34,810 nt of DNA from Cellulomonas sp. IC4_254 (GTDB taxonomy: Bacteria; Actinomycetota; Actinomycetes; Actinomycetales; Cellulomonadaceae): the NCBI RefSeq assembly GCF_011603975.1, contig NZ_JAANNB010000014.1:1-34810 (forward strand), written 5' to 3'. Below are positions 24,502 through 32,866 of this stretch, one piece after another; positions within the stretch are counted from its first letter, which is position 1; every line of letters begins with the position of its first letter. The translations under genes were made by a program, and so were the position numbers. Below the pieces are notes generated by a model. It did not search any database. It saw only the letters and a list, made by a program, of their open reading frames with translations, and was not told the origin of the DNA.

Positions 24502-25779
24502 TCAGCCGAACGCGACGTCCGCGACCTCGCCCGGCACCGCCTGCAGCCGCGGGACCGGCTGGTAGACGGTCGCGAGCAGGGCCCGGGCCTCGCGGAGCGC
24601 GGTCAGGTACACGAGCGAGACGTGCAGCGCGGAGTACGGCGACCGGATCGACGGCACGGCCTCCTCCGCGATGGCGTCCAGGTACGCGTCGAGCACGTCG
24701 CAGGCGGCGACCACCCGGGCGCTCGGCTGCGACCGGTGCAGCTCGGGGTCGAGCTCGGACACCGGGACGTCGAGCAGCTCGGACACGATGCGGACCAGCG
24801 CCTCGGTGGACGCCTCCAGCGGGTCCTGCGGCGCGAGGATCTCGGCCGCGCGGGTGCGGGCGAGCGCCATGAGCGGGATCTCGTCGTCGTGGTGGCCAGC
24901 GGTGGCGAGCACCTCCAGCACGAGCATCGCGCGGAACCGCTCCCGCCCGAGCAGGACCAGCGCCTGGTGCAGGTTGCGCACGGTGCGACCGGCCCCGGAC
25001 ACCGAGTTCACCACCCGGAACACCTTGAGCGCGATCGCCGGGTCGGCGGCGGTGAGCCGGGCCAGCCGGCGGTAGGACACCTGCGGGTCGCCGAGCTGCA
25101 CGAGCAGCCGCCCGGAGACCATCGCGTGGTGCGCCAGCGCGGGCCGGGTGAGCACCGTCGGCCGGCGGAAGTGGTAGCCCTGGAACAGGTCGAAGCCCGC
25201 GTCCTGGGCGGCGAGGAAGTCGGTCTCGTCCTCGACGTGCTCCGCGACGAGCGCGGCGTGCGGGGCGACCGCGCGCAGCTCCTCGGCGAACTCGGCGAGC
25301 TGCTCGCCGACGTCGGACATGTCGACCTTGACGTAGTCGCACAGCGGCAGCAGGTCCCAGCGCTGGTCGCCGGGCACGAAGTCGTCGAGGGCGATGCCGA
25401 AGCCGAGCCGGCGGAGGCGCTCGACGCCGGCGACGACCTCCTCGTCGGCCGGGACGTTCTCCAGGACCTCCAGCACGACGCGGTGCGGGTCGAGGGCGAC
25501 CGGCAGCTCGTCGACGATGAACGACCGGGGGACGTTGACGAACAGGTCGCCGTTGCCCGCCAGGTCCTCGACGCCGAACTCCGTGAGCGTCGCGACGATG
25601 ACGGTCGCGGTGGCGCGGTTGTCGTCGACGCCGGGGCGGACGCCGGACTCGAGGGCGTCCGGGCTGGCCCGGAACAGCAGCTCGTGCCCGATGGGCCGGC
25701 TCAGCACGTCGTAGATGCCCTGGCGCGCCACGCACACCTCGCGCGTGGCCGGGGGGAGGTGCCCCGCCGTGATCGACAT
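24502..25779 (-). CDS. EAL-HDOD domain protein under a flagellar promoter
   Basis: 425 aa. EAL domain about 17-210, HDOD domain about 215-340, then a helical tail. EAL landmarks are better kept than in the paralogue at 16583-17833: GHELLFR (31-37, Glu33 retained, ELL for EAL), VNVP (81-84), LEVLE (103-107), LDDF (131-134), KVD (151-153), Glu180 in LVAEH, and FQGYHF (199-204). C-di-GMP binding or hydrolysis is therefore possible. HDOD is seen as TAADPAIALKVFRVVNS. The start is ATG 25779 with GGAAGGGA upstream; the longer frame to 25845 begins inside the -10 of the promoter at 25837-25863 and cannot be used. Standing alone, it appears to be a satellite member of the flagellar regulon. Confidence 0.9.
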   Translation of the reverse strand: MSITAGHLPPATREVCVARQGIYDVLSRPIGHELLFRASPDALESGVRPGVDDNRATATVIVATLTEFGVEDLAGNGDLFVNVPRSFIVDELPVALDPHRVVLEVLENVPADEEVVAGVERLRRLGFGIALDDFVPGDQRWDLLPLCDYVKVDMSDVGEQLAEFAEELRAVAPHAALVAEHVEDETDFLAAQDAGFDLFQGYHFRRPTVLTRPALAHHAMVSGRLLVQLGDPQVSYRRLARLTAADPAIALKVFRVVNSVSGAGRTVRNLHQALVLLGRERFRAMLVLEVLATAGHHDDEIPLMALARTRAAEILAPQDPLEASTEALVRIVSELLDVPVSELDPELHRSQPSARVVAACDVLDAYLDAIAEEAVPSIRSPYSALHVSLVYLTALREARALLATVYQPVPRLQAVPGEVADVAFG

Positions 25780-25836
25780 GCGTGTCCCTTCCGCTCGAGC
25801 GCGCGGCCGCCCGTCGGCGGGCGCGTCGACACCTGT

Positions 25837-25863
25837 CATCGGCACAGGTGAGGCGGACCTGAG
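25837..25863 (-). promoter_or_regulatory. Flagellar sigma promoter of the distal EAL-HDOD gene
   Basis: The minus strand reads CTCAGG, 14 bases, GCCGATG: the full local flagellar motif, about 8 kb beyond the flagellar cluster. Leader to ATG 25779 is about 50 bases. The -10 covers the alternative upstream start codons, which settles the gene's start. Confidence 0.8.
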
Positions 25864-25931
25864 CGCTCGGGCGGGTGGAGCCGCAGATCAGGGGCCGGTC
25901 CTCCCCCGTCCGGGCGGCGCGGAGCGCCGGG

Positions 25932-27149
25932 TCACCCCTCCGCGAGCCGGTCGAGCGCCAGCGCCGCGAGCACCGCCGGGCCGACCGCGAGCGCCCCGTC
26001 CTCGAACCGCGCCTGCGCGGAGTGGTTGTACGGCGCGGTCCGCGGGTCGGCGTCGGCGAGCGTGGCGCCGACGCCGAGGTACGTGCCGGGGACCTGCTGG
26101 AGCACGTAGGAGAAGTCCTCGGACCCGGCGAGCGGCTGCGGCGCGTCCACGTAGGCGCGCTCGCCGAACAGCCCGGCGGTGAGCCGCGCGAGCCGCTCGA
26201 CCTCCTCGGGCCGGTTCGACGTGACCGGGTAGCCCCGCTGGTAGTCGACGGTGACGGACAGCCCGTGCGCGGCGGCGACGCCCTCGCACACCCGCGCGAA
26301 CCGCTCGGGCACCAGGCCGTGCACCGCCTCGGAGAACGTCCGGACGGTCGCCTCGATGCGGGCGTCTGCGGGGATCACGTTGTCGGTGGTGCCGGCCTCG
26401 ATCCGCCCCACGGTGACCACGACCGGGTCGAACACGTCGAACTGCCGGGTGACCATCGCCTGCAGCGCGAGCACGATCTCGGCGGCCACGGGCACCGGGT
26501 CCAGCGCGAGGTGCGGCATGGAGCCGTGCCCGCCGCGCCCGTGCACCGTGACGTGCACGGTGTCCGCGGCGGCCAGCAGGGTGCCGGGGCGGCTGGTCAC
26601 GGCGCCGGTGGGCAGGATGGACGACAGCACGTGCAGGCCGTACGCGGCGACGACCCGCTCCCCCGCGGCGTCCAGCACCCCCTCCTCGATCATGAGGCGC
26701 GCGCCGTGGTCGCCCTCCTCGCCGGGCTGGAACATCAGGACGACCGAGCCGGCGATATCGTCGCGGCGCGCGGCGAGCAGCCGGGCGGCGGCGACCAGGC
26801 CCGCGACGTGCAGGTCGTGCCCGCACGCGTGCATGGCGCCGGGCACCTCGCTGGCGAACGGCTCGCCGGTCTCCTCGGTCACGGGCAGCGCGTCCATGTC
26901 GCCGCGCAGCAGCACCGACGGGCCGGGGCGCGCGCCGCGCAGCACGGCCACGACGGACGACAGCCCGGCGCCGGTGCGCACCTCCAGACCCAGCGGCTCC
27001 AGCGCCTCCAGGACCAGCGCCTGGGTGCGCGGCAGGTCGAGCCCGATCTCCGGGGTGCGGTGCAGGGCGTGGCGGAGCGCGGCCGTGTCGGGCAGCAGCG
27101 CCCGGGCGTCGGCGCGCAGGGCGTCCAGGGCGGAGCGGTCGAGCGGCAT
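25932..27149 (-). CDS. M20 family amidohydrolase
   Basis: 405 aa, a zinc/manganese hydrolase of the M20D type (hippurate, IAA-amino acid or N-acyl amino acid hydrolases). Motifs: RHALHRTPEIG (26-36), LLRGDMDALPV (80-90), the metal ligands CGHD at 109-112, QPGEE at 141-145 with the catalytic Glu, YGLHV further on, GRGGHGSMPH in the dimerisation domain, and YNHSA near the C terminus. All expected ligands are present, so it should be active; the substrate is unknown. It starts 23 bases after the MHS transporter, suggesting that the transporter imports the substrate or exports the product. A weak hairpin at 25915-25929 precedes the stop on the plus strand. Confidence 0.92.
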   Translation of the reverse strand: MPLDRSALDALRADARALLPDTAALRHALHRTPEIGLDLPRTQALVLEALEPLGLEVRTGAGLSSVVAVLRGARPGPSVLLRGDMDALPVTEETGEPFASEVPGAMHACGHDLHVAGLVAAARLLAARRDDIAGSVVLMFQPGEEGDHGARLMIEEGVLDAAGERVVAAYGLHVLSSILPTGAVTSRPGTLLAAADTVHVTVHGRGGHGSMPHLALDPVPVAAEIVLALQAMVTRQFDVFDPVVVTVGRIEAGTTDNVIPADARIEATVRTFSEAVHGLVPERFARVCEGVAAAHGLSVTVDYQRGYPVTSNRPEEVERLARLTAGLFGERAYVDAPQPLAGSEDFSYVLQQVPGTYLGVGATLADADPRTAPYNHSAQARFEDGALAVGPAVLAALALDRLAEG

Positions 27150-27172
27150 GTCGGACCTCCGTGGGGTGATGG

Positions 27173-28492
27173 TCAGCGTGCGGCGGGCGTCCCGGCGGGG
27201 CCGGGTGCCTCGGACGGCTCGGCGCGGGTCCCCGCGAGCGTCTCGACGGGGTAGAGCAGCCGCTCGCCGACGAGCCACGAGCCGACGGCGGACACCGTCA
27301 GCCCCGCCGCAGCCCACACCGGGACCAGGCGCAGCGCGTCGCGGGAGATCAGCCACTCGGCCACGAACAGGAACGTACCGCCGAACAGGGCGATGGCGGC
27401 GCCCGCCGGGACACCCAGCGCCACGGCCCGGATCGGCACCGGGAACAGCCGCGCGCCGGCGACCGGCGTGACCCCGAGCTGCAGGCCCACGCAGATGGTG
27501 AACAACGGTGCCGCGACCAGGTACGGCACCACCCCGGCCGCCAGCCCGAGCATCAGCGGCACCACCAGCACCGCGGCGGCGGTGAACCCCGTGCGGATCA
27601 GCACGAGCGGCCCGAACCGGTCGGCCAGGAACCCGGAGGCGATCATCGCGACCAGCAGGCAGATCAGCGCGACGGTGTGCTGCGAGGCCGCCTGGGTCTC
27701 GGTGTACCGGCCGGTGTGCCCGGCGAACTCCGGGAGGTACACCGACCCGAAGTAGACACCCATGGTCGACCCGATCGTCAGCATGAACGCGAGCGCCATC
27801 CGCCCGGCGTGCCGGCGCAGCAGCGGGCCCGGCGGCTCCGCCCCTGCGTCCCGCGCCCGCTCGAACACCTCCGACTCCGGGACCCCGCGCCGGATCCACA
27901 GCGCCAGCAGCCCGCACAGCGCGGCGATCACGAACGCGATCCGCCAGCCGCCGTCGCGCAGCCCGTCCGGGCCGAGGACCCCGAGCAGCACCGCGAGCAC
28001 GACGGTGCCGCCGAGCGTGCCTAGCGCGTCGCCGGAGTAGGCGAACGCCCCGTACCGGTGCCGGCGCTCGGGCGGGGCGACCTCGACGACGTAGGTGGCG
28101 GCCGTGGCGACCTCGCCGCCCATCGCGATGCCCTGCAGCATCCGGGCGAGCACGACGACCACCGCGGCCCACCAGCCGGCCACCGCGTAGGTCGGCGCCG
28201 CCGCGATGACCGCCGCCCCGAGCGCGATGAGCGACACCGACGCCAGCAGACCCGTCCGGCGGCCCTTCGTGTCGGTGATCCGGCCCATCACGTACGACCC
28301 GAGCGGCCGGACCACGAAGCCGACGGCGAACACGACGTAGGCCCCCAGCACCCGGGTCACCGGGTCGTCGCCGGGGAACACCTGCCCCGCGAAGTACGGC
28401 GCGAGCAGCGCGTACATCGTCCAGTCGAGCGACTCCACGAAGATCCCCGCGGTGCTCGCCACCACGACCCGTGCCCTGCGCACCCGTGCCAT
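27173..28492 (-). CDS. MHS-family MFS transporter
   Basis: 439 aa, about 12 membrane segments. The metabolite:H+ symporter branch (ProP/KgtP type) is shown by the N-terminal SLDWTMYALLAPYFAGQVFP (about 21-40), the PLGSYVMGRITDTKGRRTGL loop (about 63-82), LQGIAMGGEVATAATYVVE, and RRGVPESEVFE in the central loop. Start ATG 28492 has GGGAGG 5 bases upstream. It probably imports an organic acid, osmolyte or amino acid derivative by proton symport. Coupled with the M20 amidohydrolase downstream and divergent from the helicase-associated gene (72-base gap). Confidence 0.9.
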   Translation of the reverse strand: MARVRRARVVVASTAGIFVESLDWTMYALLAPYFAGQVFPGDDPVTRVLGAYVVFAVGFVVRPLGSYVMGRITDTKGRRTGLLASVSLIALGAAVIAAAPTYAVAGWWAAVVVVLARMLQGIAMGGEVATAATYVVEVAPPERRHRYGAFAYSGDALGTLGGTVVLAVLLGVLGPDGLRDGGWRIAFVIAALCGLLALWIRRGVPESEVFERARDAGAEPPGPLLRRHAGRMALAFMLTIGSTMGVYFGSVYLPEFAGHTGRYTETQAASQHTVALICLLVAMIASGFLADRFGPLVLIRTGFTAAAVLVVPLMLGLAAGVVPYLVAAPLFTICVGLQLGVTPVAGARLFPVPIRAVALGVPAGAAIALFGGTFLFVAEWLISRDALRLVPVWAAAGLTVSAVGSWLVGERLLYPVETLAGTRAEPSEAPGPAGTPAAR

Positions 28493-28551
28493 CGCTGCCT
28501 CCCGGCGGCTCGCCCCGGCGGACCCGGCCCCGTGCCGGCACCGCCGGAACG

Positions 28552-28557
28552 TATCGT
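28552..28557 (+). promoter_or_regulatory. Probable -10 element of the helicase pair operon
   Basis: TATCGT lies 7 bases before the ATG at 28565, the spacing of a leaderless vegetative transcript. A GTG at 28559 in the same frame is too close to the -10. No clear -35 is seen. Confidence 0.4.
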
Positions 28558-28564
28558 GGTGCGG

Positions 28565-31069
28565 ATGGCCACGTTCAGCGAGCACCTGCGCGGCAGGTCG
28601 GACGACGAGCTGGTGCGCCTGCTGCTGCGGCGCCCGGACCTGGCGCACCCGTCGCCCGCCACGCTCGCCTCCCTCGCCGCCCGCGCCACGAGCCGGCCGA
28701 GCCTCGAGCGCGCCCTCGCCGGGGTGGACGCCGCGGTGCTGCAGGCGGTCGAGGCGGTCGTCGCGCTGCTGGCCGGGTCGACCGACCCGGCGGACGGGGT
28801 GCGGGCCCGCGACGTGGTGGCCGCGGTCGGCGCCGGGCGCTCCGACGCACCCGGAGTCCGCGCCGCGCTGGCGACCGCGACCGACCTGGCCCTGGTGCAC
28901 CCCGCGGGCGGGCGCGCGACCGACCCGCTGCTGCGCCCCGCGCCGGGGGTCGCCGAGCTGCTCGGCCCGTCGACGGCCGGCCTGGCCGCCCCCGCGCCGC
29001 ACGACCCGGACCCCGCAGCCGTCCCCGGGCTGCTCGCCGTCGCCCCCGCCGCGGGCCGCGCCGTGCTGGACGCGCTGACGTGGGGGCCGCCCGTCGGCGT
29101 GCGCCCGGCGTCCGGGCCCGCCGCCGAGGCCGTCACGGAGCTCGTGCGCGCCGGGCTGCTGGTCCGGGCGGACGAGCGGCACGTCGTCCTCCCCCGGACC
29201 GTCGCCCTCGCGCTGCGCGACGGCCGCACGCACCGCGCGCCGGCGACCCCGCCCGCCCCGGAGGACCTGCCGCGCCGGGACGCGACGCTGGTCGAGGCCG
29301 AGCACGCCGCCGCGGCCGAGCGCGCCGTCCGGCTGGTCGCGGGGCTGCTGCGGCTGTGGGGCCAGAGCCCGCCGCCCGTGCTGCGGGCCGGCGGCCTCGG
29401 CGTGCGCGACCTGCGCCGCACCGCGGCCGCGCTGGAGATCACCGAGCCGGAGGCGGCGTTCGTGGTCGAGCTCGCCGGTGTGGGCGCCCTCGTCCGCGAC
29501 GACGGCGAGGAGTCGCCGCACCACGTCCCGACGACCGTCGCCGACGAGTGGCTCGCCCTCGACCTCGCCGACCGGTGGGCGCGGCTCGCGTCCTGGTGGG
29601 CGGCCACCGCGCGCTGGCCCGCGCTGGTGGGCACCCGCGACGAGCGCGGCTCGGTGCGCCCCGCCCTCGGGCCGGAGCTCGGCCGCCCGTGGGCGCCGCG
29701 GCTGCGGCACGCGGTGCTCGGGCAGCTCGCGGACGCCGGGCCGGGCGCCGCGCCGGACGCCGCCGCGGTCCGCGAGGGGCTGGCCTGGCGCACGCCCCGG
29801 TCGGTGCCGCCGCTCGACGCCGTCGCCGCGGTGCTGCGCGAGGCCGGCTGGCTGGGCGTGCTCGGCGCGGGTGCGCTGCCGGTCGCGGGCCGGGCGCTGC
29901 TGGACTCCGACGTGGACCCCCGGCCCGCGCTGGCGGCCGGGCTCGGCGCCGCGCTGCCCCCGGCCGTCGACGACCTGCTGCTCCAGGCCGACCTCACCGG
30001 CATCGTGCCCGGGCGCCCGAGCCAGGAGCTGGAGGCGCTGCTCGACAGGTCCGCCCGGGTCGAGTCCCGCGGCGGCGCCGTCACGGTCCGGTTCACGCCG
30101 GAGTCCGTGCGGGACGCGCTGGACGCCGGGTCCACCGCGGACGACCTGCTCGCGGACCTGGCGGCGCACGCCCGGGGCGGGGTCCCGCAGCCGCTGGAGT
30201 ACCTGGTCCGGGACGCCGCGCGCCGGCACGGGCGGCTGCGCACCGGCGCCGCGTCCTCCTACGTGCGGACCGAGGACCCGGCGCTGCTGGCCGGGCTCGC
30301 CGAGGACCCCCGGCACGCCGACCTCGGGCTGGTCCGGCTCGCGCCGACCGTGCTCGCCGCGCAGGCGCCGCTGCACGAGCTGCTCGCCGCGCTGCGGGCG
30401 CACGGGCTGGCGCCGGTGGCCGAGACGCCGGACGGGCAGGTGCTGCACGCCGCGCCCACCGTGCGGCGGGTGGCGGCGGCACGGCCGCGGTTCGCCCCGG
30501 ACGACGCGGGGCGCGGGGCGCAGCCGCCGGCCGAGCGCGCGGCGGCCCTGGTCGGCGTGCTGCGCCGGGCCGAGGAGGCGCGGGCCGCGGGCGGGTCGAG
30601 CGGCGGGGCCGGCGCGGTGGTGCGCGGCGCGGCGGCGGAGGTCGCCGGGTCGGCCGCGCGCGGGGCCGCCGCGGCCGACGGCTCCCCCACGCTGCGCGAC
30701 CGCGCCTCGGGCGTCGCCGCCGCCACCGCGGCCGCCCGCGCCGACCGGACGACCGGCGCCCGCGGCGGTCCGCGCCCGTCGGCGGGAACAGCCGACCCCG
30801 CGGAGGCGTTGGGACTGCTGCGCGAGGCGGCGGCCGGGCACACCGAGGTGTGGCTCGACGTGGTCGGCTCGCGCGGCGCCCTGGAGCGGCGGCGGGTGCT
30901 GCCGGTCCGGGTCGACGGCGGACGGGTGCGCGTGGTGGACACCGCCCGGGACGCCGAGATCGTGGTCGCGGCCCACCGCGTCGCCGCGGTCACCCCGGTC
31001 GACGCGGCGGGTACCGAGCCGGCCGACGACGACGCAGCAGCCGACCCCCGGAGGACGGACACCGCATGA
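28565..31069 (+). CDS. Helicase-associated domain protein, XPB operon partner
   Basis: 834 aa. No helicase motor motifs are present. The N-terminal 450 residues are helical repeats without a recognised domain. Residues about 471-565 (LLLQADLTGIVPG ... RHGRLRTG) match the helicase C-terminal-like domain (Helicase_C_3) annotated in this family and resemble the N-terminal domain of the XPB helicase next door. Residues about 650-740 are an Ala/Gly-rich linker, followed by a C-terminal WYL-like strand segment (HTEVWLDVVGSRGALERRRV, about 760-779). The stop overlaps the helicase start (ATGA). A leaderless start at ATG 28565 is likely. It probably acts with the helicase in DNA repair or transcription; this is inference. 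Confidence 0.82.
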   Translation: MATFSEHLRGRSDDELVRLLLRRPDLAHPSPATLASLAARATSRPSLERALAGVDAAVLQAVEAVVALLAGSTDPADGVRARDVVAAVGAGRSDAPGVRAALATATDLALVHPAGGRATDPLLRPAPGVAELLGPSTAGLAAPAPHDPDPAAVPGLLAVAPAAGRAVLDALTWGPPVGVRPASGPAAEAVTELVRAGLLVRADERHVVLPRTVALALRDGRTHRAPATPPAPEDLPRRDATLVEAEHAAAAERAVRLVAGLLRLWGQSPPPVLRAGGLGVRDLRRTAAALEITEPEAAFVVELAGVGALVRDDGEESPHHVPTTVADEWLALDLADRWARLASWWAATARWPALVGTRDERGSVRPALGPELGRPWAPRLRHAVLGQLADAGPGAAPDAAAVREGLAWRTPRSVPPLDAVAAVLREAGWLGVLGAGALPVAGRALLDSDVDPRPALAAGLGAALPPAVDDLLLQADLTGIVPGRPSQELEALLDRSARVESRGGAVTVRFTPESVRDALDAGSTADDLLADLAAHARGGVPQPLEYLVRDAARRHGRLRTGAASSYVRTEDPALLAGLAEDPRHADLGLVRLAPTVLAAQAPLHELLAALRAHGLAPVAETPDGQVLHAAPTVRRVAAARPRFAPDDAGRGAQPPAERAAALVGVLRRAEEARAAGGSSGGAGAVVRGAAAEVAGSAARGAAAADGSPTLRDRASGVAAATAAARADRTTGARGGPRPSAGTADPAEALGLLREAAAGHTEVWLDVVGSRGALERRRVLPVRVDGGRVRVVDTARDAEIVVAAHRVAAVTPVDAAGTEPADDDAAADPRRTDTA

Positions 31070-32760
31070 CCGACGGACCCCTGATCGTCCAGAGCGACAA
31101 GACCCTCCTGCTCGAGGTCGACCACGACCAGGCGGAGGCCTGCCGCCGCGCGATCGCCCCGTTCGCGGAGCTGGAGCGCGCGCCCGAGCACGTGCACACC
31201 TACCGGCTGACCCCGCTGGGCCTGTGGAACGCCCGGGCGGCCGGCCACGACGCCGAGCAGGTCGTCGACACGCTGCTGGAGTACTCGCGGTACCCGGTGC
31301 CGCACGCGCTGCTGGTCGACGTCGCCGAGACGATGTCCCGGTACGGGCGGCTGCAGCTCGTCGCGCACCCGGTGCACGGCCTGGTGCTGCACGCCCTCGA
31401 CGCCGCGGTGCTGGCCGAGGTGCTGCGCTCCAAGCGCACCGCCGGCCTGGTCGGCGAGCGGATCGACGACACCGACGTCGTGGTGCACGCCTCCGAGCGC
31501 GGCACTCTGAAGCAGGCGCTGCTCAAGCTCGGCTGGCCCGCCGAGGACCTCGCGGGCTACGTCGACGGCGAGGCGCACCCGATCGACCTGGACACCTCCG
31601 GCGAGTCGAACCTCGGCACCGACGGAGCCCCGCGCCCGTGGCAGCTGCGGCCGTACCAGGCCGAGGCCGCGGACGGGTTCTGGCACGGCGGCTCCGGCGT
31701 CGTCGTGCTGCCCTGCGGTGCCGGCAAGACCCTGGTCGGCGCGGCCGCGATGGCCCGGTCCAAGACCACGACGCTGATCCTCGTCACCAACACCGTGTCC
31801 GCGCGGCAGTGGCGGGACGAGCTGATCCGCCGCACCTCGCTCACGCCCGACGAGATCGGCGAGTACTCGGGCTCCCGCAAGGAGATCCGCCCGGTCACGA
31901 TCGCGACGTACCAGGTCCTCACGCTCAAGCGGAAGGGGATCTACCCGCACCTGGAGCTGCTCGACGCCCGCGACTGGGGCCTCATCGTCTACGACGAGGT
32001 GCACCTGCTGCCCGCGCCGATCTTCCGGATGACCGCGGACCTGCAGGCGCGCCGCCGCCTCGGCCTCACCGCCACCCTGGTGCGCGAGGACGGCCGCGAG
32101 GACGAGGTGTTCAGCCTCATCGGCCCCAAGCGGTACGACGCCCCGTGGAAGGACATCGAGGCGCAGGGCTACATCGCGCCCGCCGACTGCGTCGAGGTGC
32201 GGCTGACCCTGCCCGAGCGCGACCGGATGCTCTACGCGACCGCCGAGCCCGAGGACAAGTACCGCCTCGCGGCCAGCGCCCCCGGCAAGACCGAGGTCGT
32301 CAAGCGCCTGGTGGCGAAGCACCGCGGTGAGCCGCTGCTGGTCATCGGCCAGTACATCGACCAGCTCGAGGAGCTGGCCGCCGACATCGACGCGCCCGTC
32401 ATCACCGGCGGGACCAGCGTGACCGAGCGGCAGCGGCTGTTCGACGCGTTCCGTGCCGGGGAGATCTCGACGCTCGTGGTGTCCAAGGTCGCGAACTTCT
32501 CGATCGACCTGCCCGAGGCGTCCGTCGCCATCCAGGTGTCGGGGTCGTTCGGCTCCCGCCAGGAGGAGGCCCAGCGCCTCGGCCGGCTGCTGCGCCCCAA
32601 GGGCGACGGCCGCACCGCGCACTTCTACGCCGTGGTCGCGCGGGACACCGTCGACCAGGACTTCGCGGCGCACCGGCAGCGGTTCCTCGCGGAGCAGGGG
32701 TACGCGTACCGCATCGTCGACGCCGAGGACCTGGAGCAGGCGACGGAGGAGCCGGCCTGA
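31066..32760 (+). CDS. XPB/Rad25-type superfamily 2 DNA helicase
   Basis: 564 aa. Bacterial homologue of the TFIIH subunit XPB, a 3'-5' DNA helicase/translocase. An N-terminal domain (about 5-100) resembles the domain in the upstream protein. The motor carries LRPYQAEAADGFW (194-206), Walker A LPCGAGKT (215-222), motif Ia LVTNTVSARQWRDEL, the DEVH box (310-313), motif III LTATL (334-338), the XPB-typical RED triplet (340-342), and motif VI QEEAQRLGRLLRPKG. The gene is complete, with GGAGGA 13 bases before its ATG. Mycobacterial XPB is a working helicase; its role in bacteria is unsettled. A strong terminator follows. Confidence 0.95.
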   Translation: MTDGPLIVQSDKTLLLEVDHDQAEACRRAIAPFAELERAPEHVHTYRLTPLGLWNARAAGHDAEQVVDTLLEYSRYPVPHALLVDVAETMSRYGRLQLVAHPVHGLVLHALDAAVLAEVLRSKRTAGLVGERIDDTDVVVHASERGTLKQALLKLGWPAEDLAGYVDGEAHPIDLDTSGESNLGTDGAPRPWQLRPYQAEAADGFWHGGSGVVVLPCGAGKTLVGAAAMARSKTTTLILVTNTVSARQWRDELIRRTSLTPDEIGEYSGSRKEIRPVTIATYQVLTLKRKGIYPHLELLDARDWGLIVYDEVHLLPAPIFRMTADLQARRRLGLTATLVREDGREDEVFSLIGPKRYDAPWKDIEAQGYIAPADCVEVRLTLPERDRMLYATAEPEDKYRLAASAPGKTEVVKRLVAKHRGEPLLVIGQYIDQLEELAADIDAPVITGGTSVTERQRLFDAFRAGEISTLVVSKVANFSIDLPEASVAIQVSGSFGSRQEEAQRLGRLLRPKGDGRTAHFYAVVARDTVDQDFAAHRQRFLAEQGYAYRIVDAEDLEQATEEPA

Positions 32761-32793
32761 GCCGGTGACCCCCGCGGGTGATCCACCGCGCGC

Positions 32794-32827
32794 GACGGCC
32801 CGTCCGGGAACCCCCGGGCGGGCCGTC
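32794..32827 (+). terminator. Strong terminator after the XPB helicase
   Basis: A 15-pair stem (9 base pairs, one T-G pair, 5 base pairs) closes a 4-base AACC loop: arms 32794-32808 and 32813-32827. TCGTTG follows rather than a T-run. It separates the helicase operon from the TPM gene that starts 40 bases later. Confidence 0.8.
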
Positions 32828-32866
32828 TCGTTGCGAGGGGTGCACGCCCTGAGAAAGGATCGTCGG

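Noticed and set aside
25780-25845. Longer N terminus for the EAL-HDOD gene
   Set aside because: The upstream start codons overlap the -10 element at 25837-25843, so they would not be transcribed; the ATG at 25779 has a good ribosome site.
32841-32866. CTCAGG on the minus strand near the TPM gene
   Set aside because: No CCGAT follows at 14-15 bases, and no minus-strand gene starts downstream of it; chance occurrence.
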